Below, piece by piece: positions 1-9,178 of a DNA stretch of 52,257 nt (position 1 is its first letter; each line of letters starts with the position of its first letter). Position numbers and translations under genes: made by a program. Under the pieces are notes generated by a model. It was given only the letters and a program-made list of their open reading frames with translations, searched no databases and was not told the origin of the DNA. The stretch is from Acidobacteria bacterium UBA823 (GTDB lineage Bacteria; Acidobacteriota; Vicinamibacteria; Vicinamibacterales; UBA823): NCBI GenBank assembly GCA_002296225.1, contig DBHR01000007.1, positions 1-52,257 of the forward strand, given 5' to 3'.

Positions 1-1
1 C

Positions 2-481
2 TCGGGCGGTATCAACACTGCGTTCACGCCAGGCAGCGTGATGGTCATCGATGATCACATCAACCTGCTCGGCGACAATCCGCTGATCGGTCCCCACGAC
101 GATCGCTTCGGTTATCGGTTTCCCGACATGACCGAGATCTACGCCCGACGCCTACGAGTGTTGGCTGATCAAGTTGGGACGGAGGTCTCACTTCCGTTGG
201 TACATGGAATCTACGCCGCCGTCCACGGGCCGAGTTACGAGACCCCGGCCGAGATCAGGTTCCTCAGGACGATTGGCGCTGACGCGGTTGGCATGTCGAC
301 AGTGCCCGAAGCGATCGTGGCGCGGCAGATGGGACTCGACGTGCTGGGGTTATCGTGCATTACGAACATGGCCGCGGGGGTGCTGCCCGAGCCGCTACAT
401 CAGAACGACGTGCTCCAGGTCGCCGGACAGGTCGCCGAACCCTTCGGGGTGCTTCTGACGGGCATTATCCGGCGTCTGTGA
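2..481 (+). CDS. Purine nucleoside phosphorylase, C-terminal part (5' end outside window)
   Basis: Trimeric (class II) PNP/MTAP-family phosphorylase. It cleaves purine nucleosides with phosphate to a free base and ribose-1-phosphate in the cytosol. The frame is open from base 2 and reads GGINTAFTPGSVMVIDDHINL, the usual central PNP region, so the gene starts upstream and about 160 C-terminal residues are present. The GPSYET loop, MSTVPE and SCITN follow. The Glu in GPSYET and the Asn in ITN are the purine-binding residues typical of true PNPs; MTA phosphorylases have a different residue at the Asn position. Methylthioadenosine cleavage still cannot be excluded, because the next gene (18 bp away) is mtnA, which uses methylthioribose-1-phosphate. 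GTG at 38 lies inside the conserved region and is not a start. Confidence 0.9.
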   Translation, partial: SGGINTAFTPGSVMVIDDHINLLGDNPLIGPHDDRFGYRFPDMTEIYARRLRVLADQVGTEVSLPLVHGIYAAVHGPSYETPAEIRFLRTIGADAVGMSTVPEAIVARQMGLDVLGLSCITNMAAGVLPEPLHQNDVLQVAGQVAEPFGVLLTGIIRRL

Positions 482-487
482 CTGGGG

Positions 488-493
488 TATCAT
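488..493 (+). promoter_or_regulatory. Candidate -10 element (TATCAT) of a leaderless mtnA transcript
   Basis: TATCAT ends 6 nt before the mtnA ATG at 500. A transcription start 6-7 nt downstream of a -10 box would fall on the start codon. No Shine-Dalgarno precedes the ATG. The -35 position (465-470, TTATCC) is weak. Co-transcription with the PNP gene is an alternative. Confidence 0.4.
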
Positions 494-499
494 TTTTCC

Positions 500-1564
500 A
501 TGCTACCAACCATCGAATGGCGCGATGACGCGATCGTCATGGTCGATCAACGGAAACTGCCGAAGCAGGAGCGCTACGTCAAATGTCGGACCGGTGCTCA
601 GGTTGTGCGAGCGATCAAGACCATGGTGATCCGCGGGGCGCCGGCGATCGGGGTCGCAGCTGCCATGGGTTTGGCCATGGGCGTGGTGCGTAGCAAGGCC
701 AAGGGCACGACCCAGCTCGCGGCTGAGTTCTATAAACTCTGTGATCTGATGGCCGGTACGCGGCCGACGGCCGTCAATCTATTCTGGGCCATCGATCGGA
801 TGAAGCAAGTGTTTGCGGCTGCCGTCCGTGCTGGGCACTCGGTGGAGGAGGTCGCCGCGCGGTTGCGGCACGAGGCGCAGGTCATTCACGATGAGGACGT
901 CGAGAGCTGCCGGACGATGGGCTCCTATGGTGCGTCGGTCGTGCCAGACAAGGCGCGGGTGCTCACCCACTGCAACGCTGGCGCGCTGGCGACGGCAGGT
1001 TACGGCACGGCGCTCGGCGTTATCCGGCGCGCCGTCGAGGAGGGTAAGCGCGTCGCCGTGTTCGCCGGCGAGACGCGGCCGTTCCTGCAGGGTGCCCGCC
1101 TGACAGCCTGGGAGCTCGTGCGGGACGGCATCGACACAACGGTGATCACCGATAGCATGGCCGGGTCGCTCATGCGCGACGGCCAGATCGATCTAGTGAT
1201 CGTCGGGGCCGACCGAATCGCCGCGAATGGCGACGTTGCGAACAAGATCGGGACCTACAGTGTTGCGGTGCTTGCGCGGGCGCACGATCTGCTGTTCTAC
1301 GTGGCCGCGCCGACCTCGACGATCGACCTGGCGACGCCGGACGGGGCGCACATCCCGATCGAGGAGCGGGACGCGCGCGAGGTGACCCACCTCGGCGCAT
1401 CTCAACTGGCGCCGGATGGCGCTGGTATTAGGAACCCGGCCTTCGACGTGACGCCGAGCCAGTACGTGTCGGCGATCATCACCGAGCGGGGCGTCTGCCG
1501 TCCGCCATACGCTGACAGTCTGCGAGAGGTCGTCGCAGGTGCGCTCTCCGAGGTCTCGCGGTAG
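500..1564 (+). CDS. mtnA: S-methyl-5-thioribose-1-phosphate isomerase
   Basis: Converts methylthioribose-1-phosphate to methylthioribulose-1-phosphate in the methionine salvage pathway (cytosolic, eIF2B-like fold). The product is 354 aa, the normal family length. Visible motifs in order: RGAPAIGVAAA near residue 45, the catalytic cysteine in THCNAGALAT near 158, ETRPFLQGARLTAWEL near 190, and the catalytic aspartate in VGADRIAANGDVANKIGT near 238. ATG 500 starts the conserved MLPTIEWRDDAIVMVDQRKLP. It follows a PNP gene, which may supply its substrate. tsaD begins 8 bp after its stop, so the two are probably co-transcribed. Confidence 0.95.
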   Translation: MLPTIEWRDDAIVMVDQRKLPKQERYVKCRTGAQVVRAIKTMVIRGAPAIGVAAAMGLAMGVVRSKAKGTTQLAAEFYKLCDLMAGTRPTAVNLFWAIDRMKQVFAAAVRAGHSVEEVAARLRHEAQVIHDEDVESCRTMGSYGASVVPDKARVLTHCNAGALATAGYGTALGVIRRAVEEGKRVAVFAGETRPFLQGARLTAWELVRDGIDTTVITDSMAGSLMRDGQIDLVIVGADRIAANGDVANKIGTYSVAVLARAHDLLFYVAAPTSTIDLATPDGAHIPIEERDAREVTHLGASQLAPDGAGIRNPAFDVTPSQYVSAIITERGVCRPPYADSLREVVAGALSEVSR

Positions 1565-1572
1565 CGCACTCC

Positions 1573-2667
1573 ATGCGGATCCTTGGTATCGAAACCTCGT
1601 GTGACGAGACGGCCGCGGCGGTGGTTTACGACACCGGGAACGCCGAGCACCCTTGGGCCATTGCGTCGTCGGTCATTGCGTCACAAGCTGAGATTCACCG
1701 GGAGTGGGGCGGTGTCGTGCCGGAACTCGCCTCACGCCAGCACGTGCGTGATATCTGCGGTGTCACGGAGCGGGCGCTCGGCGATGCGGGGATTGCATGG
1801 TGTGATCTGGGCGCGATTGCTGTGACCCAGGGGCCCGGCCTGGTCGGCTCGCTCCTCGTCGGCGTAGCCTTCGCTAAGTCGCTCGCGGTGACACTCGATG
1901 TGCCGCTCGTGCCGGTGCATCACCTAGCGGGGCATGTCGAATCGCTATTTCTCCACCACGGCTCGCTTCCGCTGCCCGCCGTCGTGCTGGTCGTGTCGGG
2001 TGGGCACACCTGTCTGTATGTCGTATCGACGCTGGGTGACTACCAATTGATTGGCCGGACTCGTGACGACGCGGCCGGCGAGGCATTCGACAAGGTGGCT
2101 AAGGTTCTGGGGTTGGCCTACCCGGGTGGTCCGGTCATCGATCGGCTAGCGCGGGGTGGTAATGCCCACGCGCTCGATTTTCCAGTGGCGCAGATGAAGC
2201 ATCTCGATCGGAACCGCCCGCCGACGGTCGAAATTCCAGGTCGGCTCGGCCGGGCGCGGCTTGGCATGACCGATTTCAGTTTTAGTGGCCTCAAGACCGC
2301 CGTAAAGCGCCATGTGGTGGCTCGGCTGGTGGCGGTCGGTCGTGACGTGCTTCCCGCGGACGAAGTTGCCGACATCTGCGCTAGTTTTCAGCGCGCGGTG
2401 GTCGACGCGTTGCTCGATCGGACTTTTGACGTTGCGCGGTTGCTCGGCGCGAGGGCAGTGGGCATCGCCGGCGGTGTGTCGGCGAACAGCCGACTCCGCG
2501 ATGAGGCGATGGCGCGCGGGGAGCTGTGTGGACTGCCCGTATTCTTACCGGCGCTAGCGCTTTCGACCGACAACGCGGCGATGATCGCCGCCGCCGGTCT
2601 CCGTCAGTTTAGTCACGGTGTGACCGCCGCGCCCGATCTGAACGCCGATGCTGCACTGGTGCTCTAG
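1573..2667 (+). CDS. tsaD: tRNA N6-adenosine threonylcarbamoyltransferase (Kae1/YgjD/Qri7 family)
   Basis: Transfers threonylcarbamoyl from TC-AMP to A37 of ANN-decoding tRNAs, together with TsaB and TsaE; no other tsa gene is in the window. The 364-aa product is slightly longer than E. coli TsaD. It opens with the ASKHA signature MRILGIETSCDETAAA. It carries the iron-binding HHLAGH motif near residues 117-121, VSGGHT near 142, the central GFDKVAK/LGLAYPGGP block, and the C-terminal STDNAAM with the metal-binding Asp near 332. The start is the only ATG that preserves MRILGIETS. It lies 8 bp after mtnA with no clear ribosome site, consistent with operon translation. Confidence 0.96.
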   Translation: MRILGIETSCDETAAAVVYDTGNAEHPWAIASSVIASQAEIHREWGGVVPELASRQHVRDICGVTERALGDAGIAWCDLGAIAVTQGPGLVGSLLVGVAFAKSLAVTLDVPLVPVHHLAGHVESLFLHHGSLPLPAVVLVVSGGHTCLYVVSTLGDYQLIGRTRDDAAGEAFDKVAKVLGLAYPGGPVIDRLARGGNAHALDFPVAQMKHLDRNRPPTVEIPGRLGRARLGMTDFSFSGLKTAVKRHVVARLVAVGRDVLPADEVADICASFQRAVVDALLDRTFDVARLLGARAVGIAGGVSANSRLRDEAMARGELCGLPVFLPALALSTDNAAMIAAAGLRQFSHGVTAAPDLNADAALVL

Positions 2668-2713
2668 TCGCGCGGTCCAGGCGGCTCGCGCAGCGTGATT
2701 CGACGGGGGAGCC

Positions 2714-3154
2714 TTGGCTGACACTAGGAGATATCCGAAACGTCCTATCGTTGGTGTTGGCGCTGCCGTGTTCGATGGTGCCTCGGTCGTACTGATTAAG
2801 CGTCGGTTCGAGCCGCTCCAGGGCCGGTGGAGCCTTCCTGGCGGTGGCCTCGAAGTTGGCGAGACGCTGGAGGCCGGGGTTGCACGCGAGATCGAGGAGG
2901 AAACCGGGCTGACGGTGTTTGTAGGGCCGGTCGTTGAGGTCTTCGACCGGATCATGCGCAACAACGATGGCCGCGTTAAGTACCACTTCGTGCTCGTCGA
3001 CTTTCTGTGCCGTGCGACCGGAGGGCGCCTCGCGCCTGGGTCGGACGTCGCCGATGCCGTGCTCGCCGATCCTGAAGCGCTCGGCGCATATGGTCTTACC
3101 AAGAAGACAGAGGAGGTCATTTCACGCGCGGTTGCGATGCGTCGTGAATGGTGA
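2714..3154 (+). CDS. NUDIX hydrolase
   Basis: Pyrophosphohydrolase of the NUDIX superfamily acting on nucleoside-diphosphate-linked substrates; the exact substrate is not predictable. The 146-aa protein has a complete Nudix box in residues 44-66 (GGLEVGETLEAGVAREIEEE and following), with the REIEEE metal-binding glutamates intact. The N-terminus RYPKRPIVGVGAAVF is typical of ADP-ribose or mutator-type NUDIX proteins. The best start is a TTG at 2714 behind GGGGAG, because no ATG or GTG lies upstream of the conserved beta strand. It sits 46 bp after tsaD and is probably in the same transcription unit. Confidence 0.88.
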   Translation: MADTRRYPKRPIVGVGAAVFDGASVVLIKRRFEPLQGRWSLPGGGLEVGETLEAGVAREIEEETGLTVFVGPVVEVFDRIMRNNDGRVKYHFVLVDFLCRATGGRLAPGSDVADAVLADPEALGAYGLTKKTEEVISRAVAMRREW

Positions 3155-3248
3155 GATGGTTGCCGGGCGGTAAGGTGTTAAGTCTTATGCAAGACCAACA
3201 GCAACCTAAGACCGCAACTCAGACCAGCGCCCTCACATGTGAACTAGC

Positions 3249-3827
3249 ATGACGACAATGGACCTAAGTCGGGACGTCGCCTGGGAACTGTTGACTGAGT
3301 ACACCCAGAGCGTGAATTTGCGGAAGCATGGCCTGGCGGTTGAGGCCGCGTTACGAGGCTATGCACGTAGGTTTGGGGAGGACGAGACCCTTTGGGGCAT
3401 CGTCGGTCTCTTGCACGACTTCGACTATGAGCGATGGCCGAGTTTGGACGATCATCCGTTCCGTGGTTCGGAAATCCTCCGAGAACGGGACTATTCCGAC
3501 GTCGTGACCCGCGCGATCTTATCGCACGCCGAGCGCACAGGCGTCACCCGCGAGTCACGCTTGGAACACTCGCTGTTCGCGTGCGATGAGATGTCCGGCT
3601 TTGTGACTGCCGCCTCACTCGTCCGACCGTCCAAGAGCGTGCTTGACCTCGAGGCCAAGTCGGTCAAGAAGCGGATGAAGGATAAGGCATTCGCGCGCGG
3701 TGTCAGTCGTGATGACCTGCGGCTCGGTGCTGAGGAAATTGGTCTCCCGCTCGACGAGCACATCACCAACGTCATCACGTTCATGCGTGAGCAGGCAGAT
3801 GCGTTGGGACTGCGCGGCTCACTATAG
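3249..3827 (+). CDS. HD-domain phosphohydrolase-like protein
   Basis: Small HD-superfamily protein (192 aa) resembling uncharacterised predicted HD hydrolases. It has H27, the paired HD at 56-57 (GLLHDFDYERWP) and a further His in ILSHAERTG, giving the H...HD...H metal-site pattern. A C-terminal conserved block (KSVKKRMKDKAFARGV) is visible. No substrate or regulatory domain is recognisable, so activity on nucleotides is only a family-level expectation. ATG 3249 starts the recognisable protein; no strong Shine-Dalgarno is visible. It converges on trkH. Confidence 0.75.
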   Translation: MTTMDLSRDVAWELLTEYTQSVNLRKHGLAVEAALRGYARRFGEDETLWGIVGLLHDFDYERWPSLDDHPFRGSEILRERDYSDVVTRAILSHAERTGVTRESRLEHSLFACDEMSGFVTAASLVRPSKSVLDLEAKSVKKRMKDKAFARGVSRDDLRLGAEEIGLPLDEHITNVITFMREQADALGLRGSL

Positions 3828-3927
3828 CGTCCGCTCTGGCCAGGTCCCTAGGATTCTCTCCGGCGATTACCTCAAGTAAATCCTGGCCCCCTGATCCTGG
3901 TCAGATCTTGCCACAGCGCGGTCAGTG

Positions 3928-5388
3928 TCAGTCGGCGCGCAGGGTGAGTGACCGCCAGACTTCTGGCCTGAGCAATGCCAGTACTGTCAGCACTTCGAGG
4001 CGACCGACCAACATGGCTGTGGTCAGCACGACCTTGCTGATTGGATGCAATGCAGCGTAGCTCGCCAGTGGACCCACCTGATTAAAGCCCGGGCCGATGT
4101 TCCCGAGCGTCCCGGTGGTCGCGGTCACGCCGGTCAGGATGTCTGCACCCAGTGCCACGACCACGCAGACGCAGATGGCGAAGACGAGAAGATAGAACAG
4201 CAAGAAAACTAGCACAGCGCGTATCACGTCCTCGGGCACGACTTTGCCACCGAGTTTGACCGGCAACAGGGCGCGAGGATGCAGCGTCTTCTTGAGTTCG
4301 AGCAAGGTATAGCGCGCGATTAACACTTGTCGCCATATTTTTGGCCCACCCGCTGCAGAGCCAGCGCAACCACCGATGAACATGAGCACCAACAGGACCA
4401 GACGCGATTGCTCGCTCCAGACCGAGAAATCGGCGCTGGCATATCCCGTGGTTGTTAGAATCGACAGGGTTTGAAATAGTCCGGTCCGCACGGCTGTAAC
4501 TGTGGCCGTACCCGTCTGCAAGAGAAAGCCCGTGAGCGCGATGGTCGCAACGGCGACGATGCCAGCGTAGACTCGAAACTCGTCGTCGGTGACGAGTGCT
4601 CTTGGCTGGCCGCGTAACAACGCGCGGTATTGCAGCGCGAAGTTCGCGCCAGCCAAAAACATGAATCCGCAGATGATCCATTCGACCGCCGCACTGTGGT
4701 AGCCCATGATCGATTCTGGGTTTGGCGAGAAGCCGCCCGCCGCGATCGTCGTCATGGCGTGGCAGATGGCATCGTAGGCCGGCAGGCCGGCGAGCATGAG
4801 CGCGACGAACTCTGCCAGGGTCAGGCCGACGTAGAGTCGCCACAGCATGGCGGCGGTCTTCCGGATCTGCGGCGCGAGGCCGCCGTCGGTCAGCCCTGGG
4901 GCCTCAGTGAAGAATAGCTGGCGCCCGCCGATCGCGAGCCGTGGGAGGACCGCGATGAACAGCGTGATGACACCCATGCCACCCAGCCATTGCGACATCG
5001 AGCGCCAAAACATCAGGCCCCGTCCGAACGAGCCAAAGTCAGTGAGAATGGTTGCCCCGGTCGCCGTTATGCCGGACATCGACTCGAACACCGCGTCGAC
5101 CGCAGCCAGCCCGGCCATTGCGTAGGGCACGGCGCCGATCGCGGCGACCAGGAGGTAGGTCCCGACCACGACTGCCAAAGCCTCGACGCGCCGGAGCACC
5201 CACTCGCGCTTGCCGATCCGGCGGCGCAATGCCTGACCGGCCACGACGGCTAGAAGGCCCGCGGCCACAAAGCCGACGGCGTCCGCCGTTTCCTTGTAGT
5301 AAAGCGCAACCAGGAGGGGCGCCACGAAGGCAATGCCCAAGAACCGTAGAATGGTGCCCGTCAGATGAAAAACGATGGCCAGTCGCAT
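3928..5388 (-). CDS. trkH: Trk-type potassium uptake transmembrane subunit
   Basis: Membrane channel subunit of the Trk K+ uptake system, 486 aa, with the fourfold M1-P-M2 architecture. The four selectivity-filter loops are readable: TATGA near residue 108, AAGGF near 216, TTTGY near 312 and LGNIG near 428. The start MRLAIVFHLTGTILRFLGI lies 20 bp after the trkA stop, so trkA and trkH form one minus-strand operon. TrkA gates TrkH in response to nucleotides. Nothing is unusual in length or motifs. Confidence 0.95.
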   Translation of the reverse strand: MRLAIVFHLTGTILRFLGIAFVAPLLVALYYKETADAVGFVAAGLLAVVAGQALRRRIGKREWVLRRVEALAVVVGTYLLVAAIGAVPYAMAGLAAVDAVFESMSGITATGATILTDFGSFGRGLMFWRSMSQWLGGMGVITLFIAVLPRLAIGGRQLFFTEAPGLTDGGLAPQIRKTAAMLWRLYVGLTLAEFVALMLAGLPAYDAICHAMTTIAAGGFSPNPESIMGYHSAAVEWIICGFMFLAGANFALQYRALLRGQPRALVTDDEFRVYAGIVAVATIALTGFLLQTGTATVTAVRTGLFQTLSILTTTGYASADFSVWSEQSRLVLLVLMFIGGCAGSAAGGPKIWRQVLIARYTLLELKKTLHPRALLPVKLGGKVVPEDVIRAVLVFLLFYLLVFAICVCVVVALGADILTGVTATTGTLGNIGPGFNQVGPLASYAALHPISKVVLTTAMLVGRLEVLTVLALLRPEVWRSLTLRAD

Positions 5389-5408
5389 CGTTCGCTGTGC
5401 TCGCGTCG

Positions 5409-6755
5409 TTAGGACGATGCAAAGAACTTCCGCACCAGGTCGGACGAGGCGTCGGTGCAGAACACCAGGAGCCGGTCGCCAGGTTCGATCCGGTCGTTTC
5501 CGTGAGGGACGATCGCGTCGCCGTGCCTGAGGATCGTGCCCACAATCGATTCTGGCGGTGTGGCGAGGTCGCGAAGTGTGGTTGTTGGATAGTCGTCTGG
5601 TACGGTGAGTTCGAAGACCTCGGCCTCGCCTTCTTCGAGCACGGCGAGGACCTTGGCTTTACCGCCCTCGACCTCGCGGACGATCGATTCCACCGCCGCA
5701 CCTTTGGCCGAGAGGGCGACATCGATGCCCACACGCTCAAAGAGCCTAAGGTTCGCCAGGGTGCTGACCCGGGTAATGATTTTGCCCACGCCGAGTTGTC
5801 GTCCGAGCAACGATGCGAGGAGATTTCGCTCGTCGTTGTCGATGACCGAGACGAGCACGTCGCTTCGCCCGATCTCCTCCATTTCCAGCAACTCGAGGTC
5901 GGTGCCGTCACCGTTCAAGACTAAAGCGCTGGTGAGAGTGGCCGCGAGCATTTCCCCTCGGCCCGGGTCACGCTCGATAATCCGAACACTTACGTCATCG
6001 CGGGAATCGAGCAGTTGTGCGAGCCGAAACCCGACGTCGCCGCCACCGATGATCGTGACCTGCTGTGCGTCACGTAGGCTGCGGCCGCTAGGCGCCACCT
6101 TGGCGTCCATTGCCGACATCGCATCACCGCGTCCCATCACAATGACCTTGTCACCCGCTTTGAGATGCGTGTCGCCGCGCGGAATCGTGATGGTGTCGCC
6201 GCGTTTGGCGGCAACCATCACGATTCCGCGCGGCAACTGTAAGGAGGAGATTGGCGCGGCGGTCAATGGAGAGCCGACTTCCAGCCGATATTCGAGCAGT
6301 TGGACCTGGCCCTCCGCGAAACTCTCGGCATCAATTGCTCCAGGCGCTGCGATGATTCGCTGAATGTCGTCCGCCAACTGGGCTTCCGGCCAGATGGTTT
6401 GATCGACGCCGAAGTGGTCACGAAGGCTGTTGCCACCGCCGCCCGACCCGAGAAAATCGTCGCCCGACACGAAGCATACCGTCTTGGTCGCGCCGAGAGT
6501 CTTGGCAATCGAGCAGGCGACAATGTTGACCTCGTCAAGGCCCGTGCACGCGATGGCCAGGTCGCTCGATTCGACGTGGGGAACGCGGAGGACGCTGGCA
6601 CTTGTGCCGCTGCCGAGCACGAAGCTGACATCAAGAGCATGGAAACGGTCCGCGGCGGCAGGATTGTGATCGATAACGTGAAGGTAGTGGTTGGGGGCAA
6701 GCGCTCTGGCAAGGGCGTAGCCAATTTCCCCACCGCCTATGATGATGATACGCAT
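5409..6755 (-). CDS. trkA: Trk system potassium uptake regulatory subunit
   Basis: Cytosolic gating-ring subunit of Trk, about 448 aa. It has two RCK halves: a Rossmann domain beginning MRIIIIGGGEIGYALARALA, a TrkA-C domain near 170-215, a second Rossmann domain (VTIIGGGDVGFRLAQLL near 232) and a terminal TrkA-C domain. I chose ATG 6755 because it places the GxGxxG motif at the extreme N-terminus, as in E. coli TrkA. An in-frame GTG at 6812 would add 19 unconserved residues. It is divergent from the thiolase gene across a 112-bp intergenic region and lies upstream of trkH. Confidence 0.94.
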   Translation of the reverse strand: MRIIIIGGGEIGYALARALAPNHYLHVIDHNPAAADRFHALDVSFVLGSGTSASVLRVPHVESSDLAIACTGLDEVNIVACSIAKTLGATKTVCFVSGDDFLGSGGGGNSLRDHFGVDQTIWPEAQLADDIQRIIAAPGAIDAESFAEGQVQLLEYRLEVGSPLTAAPISSLQLPRGIVMVAAKRGDTITIPRGDTHLKAGDKVIVMGRGDAMSAMDAKVAPSGRSLRDAQQVTIIGGGDVGFRLAQLLDSRDDVSVRIIERDPGRGEMLAATLTSALVLNGDGTDLELLEMEEIGRSDVLVSVIDNDERNLLASLLGRQLGVGKIITRVSTLANLRLFERVGIDVALSAKGAAVESIVREVEGGKAKVLAVLEEGEAEVFELTVPDDYPTTTLRDLATPPESIVGTILRHGDAIVPHGNDRIEPGDRLLVFCTDASSDLVRKFFASS

Positions 6756-6849
6756 CGTCTGACGCAATTCCCATTCTGGCACCCGCGTTGTGTTTTGGCA
6801 ACGGGCCCGCACAGGTCCGGTTGCGTCAACGAGTAGTTCTGCGCAGTTC

Positions 6850-6858
6850 TGCTATGAT
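6850..6858 (+). promoter_or_regulatory. Candidate extended -10 promoter (TGCTATGAT) of the thiolase operon
   Basis: TGCTATGAT matches TGnTATAAT at all but one position. It ends 9 nt before the thiolase ATG at 6868, so the transcript would be leaderless or nearly so. No Shine-Dalgarno is present. No good -35 is seen, which an extended -10 can tolerate. Confidence 0.5.
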
Positions 6859-6867
6859 TCGAAAGTT

Positions 6868-8073
6868 ATGCAGGCGGCCGATGTCGTCATCGTGGGTGCC
6901 GCGCGCACGCCGATCGGCAAGTACGGCGGAGGATTACGCGGTGTGCATCCAACCGAGCTCGGCGCAGTAGCGGCGAAGGCGGCGTTGAGTCGGGCTGGGG
7001 TTGACCCCACGAGCGTGGACGAGGTGTGGTTCGGCCACGCGCGGCAGGCTGGGTCGGGACCGAATCCCGCTCGCCAGATTGGACATCGGGCAGGGCTGCC
7101 ACACACGGTACCAGCGCAGACCGTCAACAAGGCGTGCGCGTCTGGGTTACAGGCCATTGCTAGCGGTGCCCAGGCGATTACCCTGGGCGAGGCCGAAGTC
7201 GTGCTGGTCGGCGGCATCGAATCGATGAGCCGGATGCCTTACTTGATCGACGCGGAGGCCGCGCGTTGGGGGCACCGGATGGGGAACGTCGAGCTCGTTG
7301 ATGCCATGTATCGTGACGGTTTTTCCTGTCCGCTTTCCGACCTGTTGATGGGCGAGACGGCCGAGGTGCTTGCCCGGCAGTACGGCATTTCGCGAGACGA
7401 ATCGGATGCCTACGCACTCGAGAGTCAACAGCGCGCCGAGACTGCGATGGCCGCGGGGCGCTTCGATGCCGAGATTGTGCCGGTGGGGATCACTGATCGC
7501 AAGGGCCGGGTAACGACGGTGAGTCGTGATGAGCATCCGCGGGCTGGCGTAACCCTTGAGTCGCTGCAGAAACTTGAGCCAGTCTTCGGCGAAGTGGAGG
7601 GCCATGCCGGTATCATCACTGCTGGTTCGGCGTCTGGAATCACCGATGGTGGCGCAGCGCTCGTCCTGATGAGTGCGTCGCGCGCCACGCAGCTGGGCTG
7701 CCGACCACTTGCCCGGATCGGTGGATGGGCAAGCGCAGGCGTCGACCCGAGAATCATGGGCATCGGACCGGTGCCGGCCATGCAGAAGCTGTTTGCCCGG
7801 TTACAGCAATCCGTCGACGATTATGACCTCGTAGAGTTGAACGAGGCGTTTGCGGTGCAGGTGCTCGCCGTGTTACGTGACGTGCCAATTGCACGGGACC
7901 GGCTCAATGTCAACGGTGGTGCGATTGCGCTCGGTCATCCGATTGGCTGCACGGGTGTGCGGATCGTCGTGACGCTACTGCACGAACTCGCGCGGCGTGA
8001 CGCAGCCCGTGGACTCGCCACGCTGTGCGTGAGTGGTGGCATGGGCATGGCGATGGCACTCGAGCGCGTCTGA
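6868..8073 (+). CDS. Acetyl-CoA C-acyltransferase (thiolase) 1
   Basis: Thiolase-superfamily enzyme of 401 aa catalysing thiolytic cleavage of 3-ketoacyl-CoA, or acetoacetyl-CoA condensation. It has the nucleophile C90 in VNKACASGLQAI, NEAFAVQ near 330, the catalytic His in GGAIALGHPIGCTG near 352 and the second catalytic Cys in CVSGGMGMA near the C-terminus. ATG 6868 begins MQAADVVIVGAARTPIG; the longer frame from 6790 adds 26 unconserved residues. It is the first gene of an apparent operon with a beta-decarboxylating dehydrogenase, a second thiolase and a 3-hydroxyacyl-CoA dehydrogenase. Substrate chain length is unknown; 3-oxoadipyl-CoA from the nearby Box pathway is one possibility. Confidence 0.93.
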   Translation: MQAADVVIVGAARTPIGKYGGGLRGVHPTELGAVAAKAALSRAGVDPTSVDEVWFGHARQAGSGPNPARQIGHRAGLPHTVPAQTVNKACASGLQAIASGAQAITLGEAEVVLVGGIESMSRMPYLIDAEAARWGHRMGNVELVDAMYRDGFSCPLSDLLMGETAEVLARQYGISRDESDAYALESQQRAETAMAAGRFDAEIVPVGITDRKGRVTTVSRDEHPRAGVTLESLQKLEPVFGEVEGHAGIITAGSASGITDGGAALVLMSASRATQLGCRPLARIGGWASAGVDPRIMGIGPVPAMQKLFARLQQSVDDYDLVELNEAFAVQVLAVLRDVPIARDRLNVNGGAIALGHPIGCTGVRIVVTLLHELARRDAARGLATLCVSGGMGMAMALERV

Positions 8074-8090
8074 CGCCGCCCTCAGAACCG

Positions 8091-9155
8091 ATGAAGATCG
8101 CCGTCATACCCGGAGACGGAATCGGCCTGGACGTTACGGCTGAAGCGGTGAAGGTGATTGAGGCGATCGGCGACCGCTTCGGTCGCCGATTTGAGCTCGA
8201 GCGCTTGCCTTACGGTGCCGATCACTACCTTGAGACCGGCGTCGCCATGCCACCTAACGGCTATCGGACGCTGCAGAAGGACTTCGACGCGATCTTCATT
8301 GGTGCGCTCGGGGATCCGCGCATCCCCGATATGCGGCACGCGCGCGATATTCTGCTTGGCACGCGATTCGAGCTCGACCTCTACGTGAACTACCGCCCCG
8401 TCAAGCTACTCGATGCGCGACTCTGCCCACTAAAAGGATGCTGTCCCACCGATGTGGATTTCGTTGTCTTTCGCGAGAACACCGAAGGAATGTATGTTGG
8501 TGTGGGTGGGCGATTTAAGGCCGATACGACCAACGAGGTTGCTATTCAGGAGGAGATCAATACCTACGCCGGCGTACACCGGATCATTAAATACGCCTTC
8601 GAATATGCTTCCTCGGCTGCGCGCCGCCGGCTGTGCATGGCCGACAAGAGCAACGCGCTCCAGCATGGGCACGCGCTTTGGCAGCGCGTGTTCCAGGAAC
8701 TGGCGCCACAGTATCCTAACGTTGACGCCAGCCACTTATTCATCGATGCGTTGGTGATGCAGCTCGTGAAGAATCCGGCGCAATTTGAAGCGATCGTCAC
8801 AAATAACATGTTTGGTGACATCATCACTGACCTTGGTGCGCAGCTACAGGGTGGTCTCGGCATGGCGGCATCGGGCAACCTTCATCCAGGCCGGACGTCG
8901 ATGTTCGAACCGGTACACGGCTCAGCGCCAAAGCACGCGGGCAAGAACGTCGCCAACCCAATCGGTGCCATTCTGTCCGCGGCGCTCATGCTCGATTATC
9001 TTGGACTCACGTCGGAGGCTGTTGCGGTCGAACAAGCGGTGGCGGAGGTCGTTCGATCCGGGAAGGGGCCGGTCGATATCGACGGCACGCTGGGCACGCG
9101 GGAGACCGGTGATGCAATCGTGTCGGCGCTCCGCATGCCTGCGGCAGCAGGGTAG
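8091..9155 (+). CDS. Isocitrate/isopropylmalate/tartrate dehydrogenase-family beta-decarboxylating dehydrogenase
   Basis: NAD(P)-dependent 2-hydroxyacid beta-decarboxylating dehydrogenase, 354 aa. Visible motifs: MKIAVIPGDGIG at the N-terminus, LYVNYRPVKLL near 101, FRENTEGMYVGVGGR near 125, NMFGDIITDLGAQLQGG near 242, and MFEPVHGSAPKHAGK near 275. The spacing and the R-P-V-K-L-L and EGMY segments are closer to tartrate or homoisocitrate-like members than to classical Icd, but I cannot assign the substrate. ATG 8091 is chosen because it starts the conserved strand; an in-frame upstream start at 8025 would overlap the thiolase. It lies 17 bp after thiolase 1 and 23 bp before thiolase 2, an uncommon position for this family. 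Confidence 0.88.
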   Translation: MKIAVIPGDGIGLDVTAEAVKVIEAIGDRFGRRFELERLPYGADHYLETGVAMPPNGYRTLQKDFDAIFIGALGDPRIPDMRHARDILLGTRFELDLYVNYRPVKLLDARLCPLKGCCPTDVDFVVFRENTEGMYVGVGGRFKADTTNEVAIQEEINTYAGVHRIIKYAFEYASSAARRRLCMADKSNALQHGHALWQRVFQELAPQYPNVDASHLFIDALVMQLVKNPAQFEAIVTNNMFGDIITDLGAQLQGGLGMAASGNLHPGRTSMFEPVHGSAPKHAGKNVANPIGAILSAALMLDYLGLTSEAVAVEQAVAEVVRSGKGPVDIDGTLGTRETGDAIVSALRMPAAAG

Positions 9156-9178
9156 AGTGTGTCCGGGGTGCGTATCTC

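Noticed and set aside
3838..3888. Possible terminator between the convergent HD and trkH genes (GGCCAGG/CCTGGCC or AGGATT/AATCCT)
   Set aside because: The loops are 23-37 nt and no T-tract is present, so the hairpin is weak.
5052..5924. 290-aa plus-strand ORF over trkH and trkA
   Set aside because: Antisense shadow of two conserved genes; the protein is Arg/Pro-rich with no domain.
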